64,000 nt of DNA from Polytrichum commune (GCA_950295325.1 OX485807.1:44236440-44300439), one strand, 5' to 3'; counted from the stretch's first letter, positions 13,511 through 25,644 are shown. Numbers and translations: made by a program. Notes: generated by a model not told the origin, from the sequence alone.

Positions 13511-13897
13511 TTGAAGAGGTTGATTACAAAATTTGGATTGCTGGCAATTGAAAGCGATGCAAGTAGACTTGAGCTGCTTGAGTTTGTAGAAACTTTAAGG
13601 CATGAATGTGAAAACAAATCATCGTATGAGGCATGGCAATTTTGTGGGGGCATCAACGAGTGCTATACCAATTGGTCACATCTCATGATCCTTTGGCAAA
13701 ATGTACTTGTCATACCCTCAAGTATTAAAATTTGTGAAATGATTTTTTTTAAAACAAAATGCTATCAAGAGACGCTTGAGAGCTTCATTGAAGTTGGATT
13801 CTTTGATACGAGTATCATTATGTAGGATAGATGTGGAGAACTTGTATTTGAGTTACGGCGCAATATGAAGGATCATAGAATTCTTAGTTTGGACTAA
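13511..13897 (+). pseudogene. hAT transposase C-terminal (dimerisation) domain remnant
   Basis: The reading frame contains WSHLMILWQNVLVIPSS followed by ICEMIFFKTKC and ETLESFIEVGFF. This resembles the hAT C-terminal dimerisation region, where a tryptophan, an IPxS stretch, a CERxFS block and an ETLdaLmr block come in that order. Codons after an in-frame TAG at 13823-13825 continue with GELVFELRRNMKDHRILSLD, typical of the tail seen after that domain in plant hAT copies. The characteristic ERGFS is decayed to EMIFF. Upstream transposase domains are not recognisable. A dead fragment is the best reading; it is not a host gene. Confidence 0.6.
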
Positions 13898-14456
13898 ATA
13901 ATGTAAGAAGTTCAAACATTTTACATTTATATTTGAAAGAATACAACTTGATCTTCAAATTTGTGTGAAACATTAAGATTCTCTCAACCCATCATTTGAA
14001 ATGTAGTTTTTGATTTTGACCATCACATTGGAAAACAAAAAACACCCGTTAAATGAAATGAAGGTGGACTTGTCAAAAAGGAGCACAACATGGAATACAT
14101 TGACGTTTCTATTTCTTTCACTTCTTTTAAGTACTCGTTTTATGGCCATCATGAACACTACTTCATTTAACTTTAAAGAAACAATGATTTGGAGGACTAC
14201 GTACTCATATAAAGAAAGGTTTGAAATACATAACATTTGGGCAACATTTAGTATGATGTGTTAAGTCTAAAACATGTTGTTCAAGGAGCCTCAAGTATGA
14301 AGCCTTGGCAGGTTAATTTATAATCCAACCCTAGCATATATGTTCTATGAGTTTGAAAATCTGGTTCCCATGCACTCCCTTAGCTATTATAAAGCGTAAT
14401 TTATCCAAGCACTTATGTTGCTTTTTTATAGTATATCACTCATTTATTTGGAGACA

Positions 14457-14467
14457 ATTCCCCATTG
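14457..14467. repeat. Target-site duplication of LINE, copy 1
   Basis: ATTCCCCATTG occurs here beside the A-rich tail side of the LINE and again at 16381-16391 beyond its 5' end. Including three more bases, 13 of 14 positions match. Confidence 0.6.
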
Positions 14468-16380
14468 CATCTTCTTTCTTTCTTTCTTTCTCTTTTTTTC
14501 TTTCTTCTTCTTGTTGAGATAGAAGGCCAATAAGCTAACGCCAAAAATTGAAACCAAGAAAGAAAACGCTCCCGCTTTGAGGGGAGGTAGGACCCCTTGG
14601 ACACGAAACACCGCCACGTAAAAGTTAACAACACCGACCCAACCTAAGACAACCCACCTAGCCAGGGACCTCCCCCACCCCACCTGCCAAGGACAACCCC
14701 CAGACCACCAAGACAACCCTTAACAAAGAGTTGGACACCCTACCCATGTTGTTGTTTCCAATTCCATTCATTATGTAAATTGTTCCTCCTACAAAGGACG
14801 TTCCTAGCACCCCACGTCTTGTCAAATCCCTCGAGCAAGGCCATAGTAGAGAATCTATTAATCTTGATTTGCTTAATTACATGTTTCCACATTGCCTTAG
14901 CATACAAGATGAGTTCATCCCAAATGCGACGTTTGACCTTGGACTCGTGCCATTGTTCGTGGTTGAAGAATTTGTCATTCCGTTCAATCCAAATGATCCA
15001 TAGAGTGATGCCACGAAAGAGATGCCAAATTTTAATTTGTTTGCAAAATTTCTTCTGAATCCTTTCCCTAAACATAGTTTGTTTCCAATAAACGCTATCA
15101 TAGTTGCCGGTCTTCACCCCGCACATCTCGTGCATGATGAACGTGGCCCATCTCCAAGCCCTCCGTGCTTGAAGGCAATCCCAAATTTTGTGTTTTACCG
15201 ACTCACTTGTGTTAGGGTGGCTGAAGATACATTACTTTTAAATGGATGCAGGTGCGATGCGAGCCATCCACTCGTTAACTGCTACCGCTTTATGCCAAAT
15301 TGACCACATGAATGCGGCTTCCTTCCCGGCCCGAAACGGATCCCATACTTGAGACTAGTAAAATTTGTAATTCCTAGGTAGGTAGCCTTGTCATTTGTCC
15401 ACAACATTATTGACCCCTTCGGTCCTTTTAGTAATAAAGTCCCTACCTGATTGCGTGGTGTAATCAAGGAAGCGAAACCCTTCAACCCAACGCCACCTAT
15501 ATGGGTCCCATCTAAGGGTAGCCGCTTTCCCATAGAAAAAGGTGATTTCTTTTTTTTTCCCTTCCTTCATTTGCCCTCTAGTGGTATGAATGATTCTTAC
15601 TTCATGAAAAAGGCCATCCATTTCCCCTATTGGTTTTTTCCATTCGTTTAGGCATCGTGAGTGGGTACCTGTTGGGTCCTTTTGGCATAAAAGCAAATAA
15701 CATAAAGAAAGAGAGAATCACGACATAGAGACTTCGTAAGCAAATGTAGCTCTCACCCTTGTTAAACCCTTAAGGCCGAGGCCTTGATACACAAAAACTA
15801 GTCACAACTCTAATCTATCACTCAAATCTATCCTACGTCAACTATCTCTATTCTAAGCACTCGAAGAAGGTGTCGGACCCTTCACCGATAGCCTTCATAT
15901 ACTATGAAATAAGAAGTTTCACAAGAAATATTCTAAATCTACTTACTTGTAGATGTGACACGTAGATATATCATAATATAGATATGACTAATATAGAAAT
16001 TCCTACCTCATCAACTTGATAAGGTGTAGGCCTTGTCACCGTTCTATCAATTTGGACATGGACAAGTAATGACCACTTGACCAATATCTTCTAGTATTGA
16101 TCACAAATCCTTAACAACTTACATACTTTCTAATCCTAATTATATCTTCACAATGCTAGTGAATCCACAATTTTAAACATAACATACCCACCGTAAAGCA
16201 TTGAACCGGAAGGGGTTAACTAGGTGTTGGAATTGCATGCATGAAGGCATAAAGTCCCTCGTGCACTCAAGGATGAAGATTGGGTCTTCTTTGCCTACCA
16301 AATAAAAACCAATTCATTTTCCAACATAGGTAGTATCCAAACCCTTTTCTAGCATGGGTCTCCACTTTTAAGTTAGGACG
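14468..16380 (-). mobile_element. 5'-truncated LINE retrotransposon (L1-like), with nested solo LTR
   Basis: Degenerate minus-strand coding sequence runs from about 15696 to 14740 in shifting frames. It includes LWSIWHKAVAVNEW-type zinc-binding RT sequence near 15290 and ITLWIIWIERNDKFFN plus KVKRRIWDELILYAK near 15000, both typical of the C terminus of plant LINE ORF2. On the minus strand the element ends in a purine-rich AAGAAGAAG/GAAAGAAAG tail at 14515-14470. An 11-bp duplication (ATTCCCCATTG) brackets 14468-16380. A 515-bp solo LTR splits the coding part at 15670-16184; codons on both sides of it belong to the same frame region (FRFNALRWV then THSRCLNEWKKPIGEM). Frameshifts and stops show that it is dead. 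Confidence 0.72.
15670..16184. mobile_element. Solo LTR inserted in the LINE
   Basis: The segment begins TGTTGGGTCC and ends ACATAACA, matching the TG...CA termini of plant LTR retrotransposons, with TGTT/AACA as a short inverted terminal pair. TACC flanks both sides (15666-15669 and 16185-16188); a 5-bp duplication would need one mismatch. Removing the segment rejoins LINE sequence. No internal retrotransposon genes are present. The superfamily (Copia or Gypsy) cannot be told. Confidence 0.62.
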
Positions 16381-16638
16381 ATTCCCCATTGTAGAGACTT
16401 CAAGTTCCCCTTGATAATCGATTGGAATCTTAAACCATTCGTTGAGTACAATTCGTGTATTACTAAAGTTCTATCTAAAAGTGGGTTCAAATCCATGTGC
16501 CATTTGTGTGAAACTACACTAAGAATACGATATTCAATATTTTGAGAGAGTGGGATCCTCTCAAAATAATATTGGCCATTTGGACACCTAAAAGTCATGT
16601 TAGGTTGATATATACTAGATTATACTTCAGACGTGTAG

Positions 16639-16993
16639 TTTCCATTAAAAGGAGAGTATGTGAAGCTGGGAAATCGACTCATTTAGGTTGAGTCGACCTA
16701 AATGAGGACAATATTTTGTCAATTTAGGTTGAGTCGACCTAAATGAGGACAATATTTTGTCAATTTAGGTTGAGTTGACCTAAATGAGGACATTATGTTG
16801 TCAATTTAGGTTGAGTCGACCTAAATGAGGACAATTATGTTAGTCAATTTAGGTTGAGTCGACCTAAATGAGGACAAGATGTTGTCAATTTAGGTTGAGT
16901 CGACCTAAATGAGGACAAGATGTTGTCAATTTAGGTTGAGTCGACCTAAATGAGTCGATTTCCCAACTTAACATACTCTCATTTTAATGGAAA
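16639..16993. mobile_element. Inverted-repeat element around a palindromic array
   Basis: The left arm TTTCCATTAAAAGGAGAGTA, then gaagctgggaaatcgactc, is answered on the right by gagtcgatttcccaactta and tactctcattttaatggaaa. The arms are about 45-50 bp with few mismatches and enclose the seven 41-bp repeats. A further copy of ACTCTCATTTTAATG at about 17626-17640 could mean that the real element runs to about 17.64 kb. No coding capacity is seen. Confidence 0.7.
16682..16958. repeat. 41-bp tandem repeat, 7 copies, each with a GTCGAC palindrome
   Basis: Starts of tttaggttgag lie at 16682, 16723, 16764, 16805, 16848, 16889 and 16930, so spacing is 41 bp except one of 43. Each unit carries the near-palindrome TTTAGGTTGAGTCGACCTAAA minus its last base, followed by tgaggacaa and a variable AT stretch ending in ttgtcaa. 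Only a few substitutions separate the copies. Confidence 0.93.
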
Positions 16994-19900
16994 TTATGGC
17001 GGAATTTAAGGCCGAAAATCAAATGTTATTTTTTTACTTGTACTCTACAACTTTCTAGTGGTTTTCATTTCATTCTTGGATTAATAGTTTGCTTTATGTC
17101 ACGGGTAGGTCACTCTAAGGCAATTTTGTGCACCACATGCGGCTGGGGGTTTTTTGTTTTGGGGCTATTTACCTTCAAGGGTTGAATTAAAGCCTCCCTA
17201 TAATTACTTAAATTTCAAAAATGGCCCATTTGTTTGCACCCAGCCATTACTTATATTGTCCAAGTCACTGCAATTTTTTGTACTCTATATTCTTTTTAAG
17301 TAATTTTGGACGGACAGAAATCCCAAATATCATCCATCCCCATGAGTCCTAAACCCATTTACATACCACACTAAACATACCTTCTAGGATCCTTATCTTC
17401 AACCCCTATATTAATTTTACAAAAAAATAATGGCCCACGTTTTATGTCCATCTAACTTACTTATAATCGGATTGTCTACATTTAATGGCCCCTTCATTAT
17501 TTGGAATTCCTTTATAATTTTTATTTCAGAGGATTTTAATCCTCTCTATATTATGCCGCACGTCGTTTTTAAAATGCACTAAGTGACCTACCCGTGCTTT
17601 ATGTACTCTCAATTCACTAGAAAACTCTCATTTTAATGAATATTGTGTTTAAGTATGATAAATTAATGTCACTTCCTATTTGGAATTACACAATGCTATA
17701 ATTGTTTACTATCAATCTCATTTTTTACCAACAAAGGTCGCATTGGTTGGTTGAACATTATAGAAAATTCACATCTTTACTTGGTTGAAAATTACATCAA
17801 TAGTTAAAAAATATATAGGATAGTGTAATCCTAAATCGTAAGTGACATTAAATATCATATTCAATTAGTTTGAACTTTGGCCGTCCCAACCCATTGCATT
17901 CATGCATATGGATTGATATCATGGATGAACCCAAATCCATACACCCCATGCAACAATATGCCCATCCCCAAGCATACTTGCAATATGCATGTATGTTCAT
18001 GTTGATAAGCTCCCCATGACTCGCCGCCATGCCTTTTTTTATAATTAAATTGTCCTACTTTGTCCTAATGCCCATGCCATGTCACACCACCTTAATTCCA
18101 TGCATGTCAACGCCCCCTTGTTCCGCCATTATGCCCGCCTTTTGCACTTGGAGCCGCCCCCACCTTTCCACACTTGTTTCCGCTTGGCCACATGTTTTTT
18201 TGGCCACATGTTTGTTTTGGGAAGATGTTTTTGGCATGTGACCCATTATCTCTGAAAAACTACACCATTTATGGTATTTAGTGTCACATGAATAATGTCA
18301 CTCACCCTATTTTGAGGCATCTGCTAGGTTACATTGATGATTAACAACTTCACCATAATTGTCACCTCATGGCACTTGGCATTCAAGTGCGCTTACTAAT
18401 ATCTTGTTACGAGCAGTTCAATAGTGTTATGAGGTGCATGCCTATGTTACACAATAGTCTACAAGTTGACTGAAGTATAAACAAATGACACTTGCCATTA
18501 GTATGCTCAAAACTATCTTCCCCTTGCATACTAAAACACAAGAGTATCATCTAAAGTAAATGGTGCTAATACATTACAACATAAACTTTTAGTATTAGCA
18601 TCTACTATGGTTTAGGTATGATACTTATATATTGTAAATGATGCTAAACTGCCACTTTTATCCCTAAAGGACGAGCTTGATGTTTTTGTTTGGGCAATCA
18701 CTGTTGCACGACCATACCAACACACACTTTTATGTTATGGTATTCCAAAATTGGACATGTGGACGGCTAAAAGTTGGTGTGAACAATTGTAACATGTGGA
18801 CGACTACAAAATTGTTACTTGTATGATCATATCCATCAAAAGAGGTGCCAATTATCATTGAATTGGTTTGAACTGTTTACACGATTTTAAGATCAATAGC
18901 TTTGGCCTTTAAGGTAAGTGCGAAGTGTACATGGCTACTATCATCACTTCAACAATTTTACTTTATTTAGTTTTTGTTGGTTGTTTTTGCTCCCCTCCCC
19001 TCCCCTCTCCTTGCATGGGGATTCCAAAATACCAATATACTTATTTGGTTCCGCATGCAAATGTTATAAGGTATCAAAGTTTTGTTGTCAAATGATCTAA
19101 ACCCATGGCATTAACTCAAAGTCTAAGGTAGTGGATATTCTCTAAATTGTTGGATACAAACCATGAAGGCTTTTAAAGTGTAGGCACAATGTTGGTTATG
19201 GGTTGATAGAGATCTCAACTCTTATCACATCCCGGAGTTCAACTTAGTGTTTGAATAAGGTCACATAATCAATCTCTCTCACATACACATGATATGTATT
19301 AAGGAGATTGCATTTTATGTTGAAGAGAATTGTTCAATCAAGGGAGTTTTTAGGGCCTCATATTTCTAGGGCTGCCAATGTGGATTATGGACCCTACCAA
19401 TACTTATGAATAGCTAAAGCATACCTTGTACTTATTATAAATAATAATTTCATTGCATTTTTATGTAAACTTGAAACAAATTATGGAAACAAAGTTGCAA
19501 ATAATACAAAAATGTGTGAACCTTACTACCATTTGCATCGAGTTATAATCCAATATTGCCACACACATTGCCACATAAAAACATGCATACATTTCACAAA
19601 TGTTTTTATGTGTGGGGAAATGGTTTTATGAATATAATGTGAGTCACTTTGAAATGTCACATACATGATGCACTTACAAATGCAACCAACTTGAAAATGA
19701 AGCAGCACCATAGTTCACACTCGTGGCAACATGGAAGACCTCTTTCTTTGCTTCCTTTGACACGCTAGATATCCGCTTTTTGATAGCTTGTCACCACTTT
19801 TTGAGCATAATATTTCCAACCTCTAGATAACTTGGGTGACTTTATGCATAGGCTCTCAAACTCACGTTTTAAGCAACCTTCAAGAACACTATATTCGTTA

Positions 19901-20415
19901 AATTGAGACTTTCTCTAGTCTCAAATTAATATATGGATCAAACAACATTCCGTGTTCCGAAACTATATTGCGAACAATCTCAAATATATTATATGTTCTA
20001 ATATCCCAAATCTATTATGTGTGGACATAAGCACATATGGTAGAGCACTCAACACCAACTTCATCAACAAAAACACTTTGGGTAGAGCACTCCAAACTAG
20101 TTTCATCCAATAAACATATAAAATGGTTTATATTATTAGCATGGTCAATAAAATATAGACATTGCAACATACAAAGTGCATGCAATAAATGCATTTTTCT
20201 TCAATGGATAATTTAGTCCCAAACTTAATAAAAAAATGAACTTCACATTTGTATTGAAATATAGTAAATGAATATTCATCCAACCCCAAACAATATAGCA
20301 TTCGCAAGTTCTACCCAAACTTTGCCCCAAGTTTGAGGAGCACACATATGAGTAATATATATTCGTCGAATTACATATTACACTATAATCATGCTAACAC
20401 AATCCTACCAACTTC
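16994..20415. other. No gene recognised
   Basis: AT-rich DNA with short reading frames only. A 15-bp inverted pair, CACGGGTAGGTCACT at 17099 and its reverse complement at 17582, suggests another decayed inverted-repeat element of about 0.5 kb. A small pyrimidine tract (ctcccctcccctcccctctcc) lies near 18990-19010. Nothing else is supported. Confidence 0.4.
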
Positions 20416-23400
20416 TCATTTAACGTGGGTTGCTTCTTCTGCGATCCGAGCAAGGTTGTCTTTTGCAAAAGTTATGTACTTTTGAGGGATGGACACCGAT
20501 CCACTATGATTTTTCCGTGGTTTCCATGCTATGAATATGGAATCTGTATCTATCCAAGATGGACCATGCTCAGAATCCACCTTCCACCGAAAGTTAGGGT
20601 TTGTATCCCAGCCTGTATAATGCCGAACAACATCTTCATTCCGTGATGTCGGTCGGTAGTACTCTACTTGTATTTGTCGAAAATGAGGGCTGGAAGTTAC
20701 AAAATTTGGTTTGGACAAAGCTCTTGCCACCCACACTGGCTTTGCATATGTCTCATCTCCAGGACGCAAAATGAGCATATAACCTTCATGACAATCCACT
20801 GCAATGCGGAAAGATGGTGGCGGACGACTACTAGCAGGCCCCACGTAATGGTCGTCCACATCAAACTCCTCTCGAACCTCTCCATTTCCCAAAAGACTAG
20901 CCTCCGAAGCTTGTACATTGACACGTGTTTGTGGCCAAAACCCATGCCTTAAAGTAAGGGGTGTATCTTCATGAAGGTTTGCCAAAGCGCCACGAACACG
21001 TGTCCAATATTGTATCCAACTTCCGTAACGAAGCCAACACGATCCACCAACATCCGCTACCCTCAAACTCTCCCAATATTGTATGAAGCCTGATATGCCT
21101 TTACAAATGTCCTCCAAATTCTTCATGAGTATTGGTTTGCAAGGCTTAGGCTCTCCGTCAGGCAACATCGTCCTTCCTTCCCCATCAACACGCCATACAA
21201 GGAGACCCTCCGGCGGGCTCCAGTCTTGTGATGTGCACAACAACTTGTATTGCATGGCGGGGACACCATCGTCACGCACGTAGAACCGAAATTGTTGTGC
21301 CTTCGTATGCCCGATCAATCGGTGAGCTCCGCTTCGAATATACGGTTCTATAAATGCCTTGAAGTCTGGAACCTCCTCAATCATATGTGGGATGACGGGA
21401 ATGTTCTCCAAATCCATGTACGACTTCATCAACAATGGGATTGTTGGAAAATCCTCCTCACGCAACTTCATGCTCCACCGCCCAAAGGACGCATCAATAT
21501 CATCGTGCGTGTGGCCTACCAATAGAAAGGACACAAAAACCTCCTTGAAAATGCCTTTCGCAACCAACAACGACCAATATGCAAAAACATATCTACTTTT
21601 ATTGTCCTTCGCACAATTGTCCAATTGGACACGCAGAGTTGGGGGCAAATTCTTGGCAATCACATCTTCACTTGGTGGCTCCGGCAATGAGTGCACGCAT
21701 ACATCTCTTCCATCCAAGACCGCTTCATATAGAGGTGTTGATCCCGAGTTTTCAAATAGCAATCTTGATGAATAGGACGGCGGTTTCTCCAAATCACGTA
21801 AAAGCTTTGCAAATGACCCTATCGTGTGGTTTGAATCCCCCGGATACAAATCAAGAGCATAATGAGCATACTTGACATCTCCATGCCCATGTGCAATCAT
21901 TCCTGCAAAGGCAACCCAATGGTTTAATATTCAACTATAACACCAAAAAATTCACATGGTGTACATGTATGGCCCCAAGTACAAACCTAAACGCACAAAT
22001 TTGTGTTTAGGTAATGCAATGCAATTGTTATCAAAATCACCTGTAACCGAAACAGGAAGCTTAAAAAGGCCGTCCGTGGCTTTTATTCGATTTGCAAAAC
22101 ATGGTGAGGCTGTTTTGGCATGGTCCATTTTGTCATGGATGATTGTAAGGACTTCCAAAGGCCTGGAGATGGACAAAGCTCTATTTGTGTAGTAATCATT
22201 ACGGTGTGCCTCTTGCATGTTCACATGCTTGAAATAGTTCATTTGATGTGCGGCATAGGACTCTGTCCCCATCGTGTGTGCATCTCGAAGGCGTTTCAAC
22301 TTCTCGCATTTGGAACAACGGGCAAATTTGTCGCCTCGTCTTTTTGTGATGTATTCGCTAAAGTGAGATTTTTTTATAGCACTCAGTTTCGACAACGAAA
22401 TAGGGTCCAACCCGGCCTTCTCGCCAACTGCGTTTACGTCCAACAATATGTCTTTCCATTTCGTGCCTGTAGGAAGAACCTTCTCCACAACCTTTTCACC
22501 GGTTGCGAGTGTCCGTGTTTTGTGCGGCATTGCATCGGCAAGGGGGACAATGATGGTTGCCAGAGTGGCTGTTGCTTGTCTCGTTGCTTCTCTTGGTTTC
22601 TTTAAGCCCGTGTTCCCATGGTGACGGGCACGGCGGCCTTCATTGGCATACGCGGCTTGTCTATAAAATTCCGCTTTCGACACACCGTGAATGGTGTACC
22701 ATGCCGTACAACACACGTCTATGCTCTCAAGGGTGATGACCTTGCGACCCGCTCCGTTCACATGTATCGCCCTATGGACATCAAGTTTTTTGGTGGATCT
22801 TAGACGGAAATCTCCAAGCCACATTTATTCACGGATGGCCTTCAATTTATCTCTTGGGAACAATTGGCAACAACGATGTACACAACAATCCTTCGTAGCA
22901 ACTTCTCTAATAGACTCCTCACAGAGCAACCTTTGACGTTTACACTTATTTGCAGACGGAGTAGGACGTGTCAATGTTTCGTACTTCCGAAGGCCTTTGC
23001 GTGGCCGAATGTTTGCTTGGAGCTCCTGTTGGATTTGGACGTGTCGTCGCTCATGGTTGCGCAAACTAACCCCCTCAATTGTCACATTCCTCAACGGCCA
23101 CCTTCGCAACGAGAACCTATGAGTTGGATTGACTTCCGAATGTACAAGTGATTCTAATCTAACAACTCCAACGTCCTCGGTGCCAAGGGAGTGTTCATCA
23201 ATGCAATCTTGTGGATGTGTGTTACGACAAATACCCTCCGCCACAGCAACTCCACTGTCATTAACAAGTACCACATCCAAATTCACCCATGAAGCTCGTG
23301 AAAGCCCCGCACATTCCACAATGGGGCAAAAAGGGTCAGATGGCGAAGGACTCCCCAAATGACCTTCATCTGCACTGTCATCAAAACTATCCTCCCCGAC

Positions 23401-23505
23401 AATGTCTAGCTCATCCCCAGACAGAGATTGGGTGCTGCCCATGTCTTCAGAGAAGGAATCCCCTCTTCCACCAACTCCCTCCATTGCGCCTACACAAATG
23501 CACAT
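20416..23505 (-). CDS. DUF7869-type transposase-like protein, one intron, one in-frame stop
   Basis: Exons are 23505-22041 and 21902-20416 around a 138-bp GT-AG intron that joins VSVTG to MIAHGHGD in frame. A single TAA at 22825-22827 interrupts an otherwise open frame (KAIRE, stop, MWLGDF), so the present copy makes a full product only with readthrough. The protein, near 980 residues, starts with an acidic Ser/Asp-rich region, then a Cys-rich segment (CCVHRCC), then ITLESIDVCCTAWYTIHGVS and MPHKTRTL, blocks I associate with this family. The C-terminal region has HDKMDHAKT, LDNCAKDNKSRYVF and VGHTHDDIDASFGR, likely an RNase H-like integrase core with conserved Asp residues. The family is widespread and repetitive in genomes such as those of non-seed plants, so I read it as transposon-borne. 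Element termini were not found. Confidence 0.75.
22825..22827 (-). other. In-frame TAA stop within the DUF7869-type gene
   Basis: The reading frame is open for 226 codons upstream and 261 codons downstream (to the intron donor) with no frame change, so a single substitution created it. CAA to TAA by C-to-T change would be one simple route. Confidence 0.85.
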
Positions 23506-23689
23506 GAAACCTCAACAAACATGGACACAACGTAAGGGTCCAAAAAAATCAAATATTGGAAAATGCAAAACATCACGATAAATGGGGACACTGAGGATCA
23601 AGACATTTGCAACACAAATGCAATGTGAGCTCCCAATACTATGCGCCAGTCCACAAAATGTTCCACAAAATATTTTGGGTGGGAGTTTG

Positions 23690-24830
23690 GGTCGGCCGAC
23701 CTAAACCCTGTGGCACCAGGGATTGAGGGCCATCCACACCTTGCCCGTGGGATAGGGTCGGGTTCCGGTCGACCGACTCAAACCTTGTACAATGATGGGT
23801 TGAGGGCCATTTAGAATTCCATCACGCTGTGGGGAAAATTTTGGGTCGACCGACCCAATCCTTGTCATGGTCAACTACAACCTCCGAAACTGGGGAAGGG
23901 GTTGGGTCGACCGACCCAATCTTTGACGGGGTTAATCCACCCACACTGGATAGGGGTTTGGGTCGGTCGACCCAAACTTTCACAGGCTAAATCCATCCAC
24001 ACTGGGAAGGGGTTTGGGTCGACCGACCCAAACTTTCACAGGGTAAACCCACCACACTCGGAAGGGGTTTGGGTCGGTCGACCCAAACTTTCACAGGGTA
24101 AGTCCACCCACACTGGGAAAGGGTTTAGGTCGGTCGACCCAAACTTTCACAGTGTAAATCCACCCACACTGGGATGAGGTTTGGGTCGCTCGACCCAAAC
24201 ATTACATATGATGGGATAAGGTTCCTACTCTGTCCGTCCAAACCTTCTGAGTACCTTGGGTAAGGGCCATTAACAATTCGTTCACGATGTGCGAAAAAGT
24301 TTGGGTCGACCGACCCAAACCTTCTGAAAGGTTTTACGATAAACGCCCATAGTGGGGTAGGGGTTTGGGTCGACCGACCCAAATCTCAGAAGGGTCAGAC
24401 TAGACCCCCCCCCAACACTAGTGAGGGGGTTTGGGTCGACCGACCCAAACCTCACAAGGGTCAGACTAGACCCCCCCCCCAAACACTAGTGAAGGGGTTT
24501 GGGTCGACCGACCCAAACCTCACAAGGGTCAGACTAGACCCCCCCCCCCCAACACTAGTGAAGGGGTTTGGGTCGATCGACCCAAACCTCACAAGGGTCA
24601 GGCTAGACCCCCCCCCAACACTAGTGAAGGGGTTTGGGTCGACCGACCCAAACCTCACAAGGGTGAGACTAGAACCCGCCCACACTAGTGGAGGGGTTTG
24701 GGTCGATCGACCCAAACCTCAGAATGGTCAGACTAGAACCCGCCCACACTAGTGGAGGGGTTTGGGTCGACCGACCCAAACCTCACAAGGGTCAAACTGA
24801 AACCCGCCAACACTAGTGTCGACCGACGTA
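23690..24830. repeat. Array of about 17 GGGTCGACCGACCC palindromes
   Basis: The core TTTGGGTCGACCGACCCAAA, with variants such as GGGTCGGTCGACCC and GGGTCGATCGACCC, recurs from about 23690 to 24780. Spacing is about 55-56 bp in the part near 23890-24200 (linker tttcacagg-taaatccacccacactgg) and 65-69 bp in the part 24300-24780 (linker cctcacaagggtcagactaga, a run of 8-10 C, acactagtgaag). Centres vary between symmetric and slightly offset forms while the arms stay intact. The array is directly upstream of the DUF7869-type gene start. Long reading frames through it on both strands only reflect the repeat period. Confidence 0.95.
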
Positions 24831-24862
24831 TAATACAGCGTATAATGCGGCGTATAATGCAG
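24823..24862. repeat. 12-bp repeat cgtataatgcag, 3 copies
   Basis: Three head-to-tail copies of cgtataatrcrg immediately follow the palindrome array. Confidence 0.8.
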
Positions 24863-25463
24863 CGGATATTGAGAGGTGTGTGGAATTTCATCTCATTGCA
24901 AAGTTCATTGCGGACTTGCATGCTGTGAATAGGTCCTCATGAACAACAGCGTGAACGAACCTCGAAGTACAGCTCCGACTAAGAGTTCTCTCTACGAATT
25001 CAGGAGTGGGAGAAGAGCAAAAAAGAACCAACTTTTGGGGGGTGCGCCCCTTTATACTATCCACCTCCACTTGCCCGACTTCCTCATTGGATGCCTTTCC
25101 CGCCTTCTTATTTCAAACCTCCTGACAGAATTCCCCGTTTTCTGTTTATTGTAGAAAATGCGCATCTTTCAATGCCCCTCTCATACCCCAGCCGTCATAT
25201 GTCTTAGTCTATGATATTTAATCTTTTTTTGGTTTTGTGTGTATATGACATACGACATTGGGAGGAAGGGTGGCGGCCACATTAATTTTTTCAAGTGTCA
25301 CAACGGTATATTTTAACCAATATGTATACCCAACCACAACTCCATTCAATGCTTTCAAGTGCAAACCTATTTAGGTGGGGTTGGGGCCATTTGGAGGTTG
25401 CAATTATGAGAGAGTTTCCAAGGCTTGAGGCCATTGTCATGATGAATAAAATTATTTATTTGT

Positions 25464-25488
25464 CTCCCCTAAACCCTAAACCCTAGAA
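25464..25488. repeat. Short telomere-like CCCTAAA run
   Basis: Roughly three units of the plant telomere repeat (ccctaaaccctaaaccctag). Such interstitial runs are common in plant promoters and repeats; this one is too short to mark a former chromosome end. Confidence 0.7.
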
Positions 25489-25644
25489 CATTGCGGCTCT
25501 GTTATCTCGCATGGAAGTGTGGCAATGATAAACGTATGTGGACGTTGTTAAGGGGATACTAACTAGCAATGTCGCTTTTTGGTTCAATCTTTTAATGTTA
25601 TTTCAATCCATCCTCAAGTTCACTTCAAGTTTACTAATGTGTGT

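Noticed and set aside
16682-16958. CRISPR-like array (repeats about 41 bp apart)
   Set aside because: Whole unit repeats, including spacers, are near identical, and the host is a plant; this is a tandem repeat.
20425-23507. Plus-strand frames of 60-160 codons over 20.4-23.5 kb
   Set aside because: Antisense shadows of the DUF7869-type gene.
24461-24752. Long reading frames through the palindrome array with repeats such as GSVDPNPFTSV
   Set aside because: They follow the DNA repeat period on both strands and exist only because units are multiples of three in places; no start context or non-repeat sequence.
25464-25488. Former chromosome end or fusion site
   Set aside because: Only about three CCCTAAA units; too short to distinguish from the common plant promoter-type telo-box.
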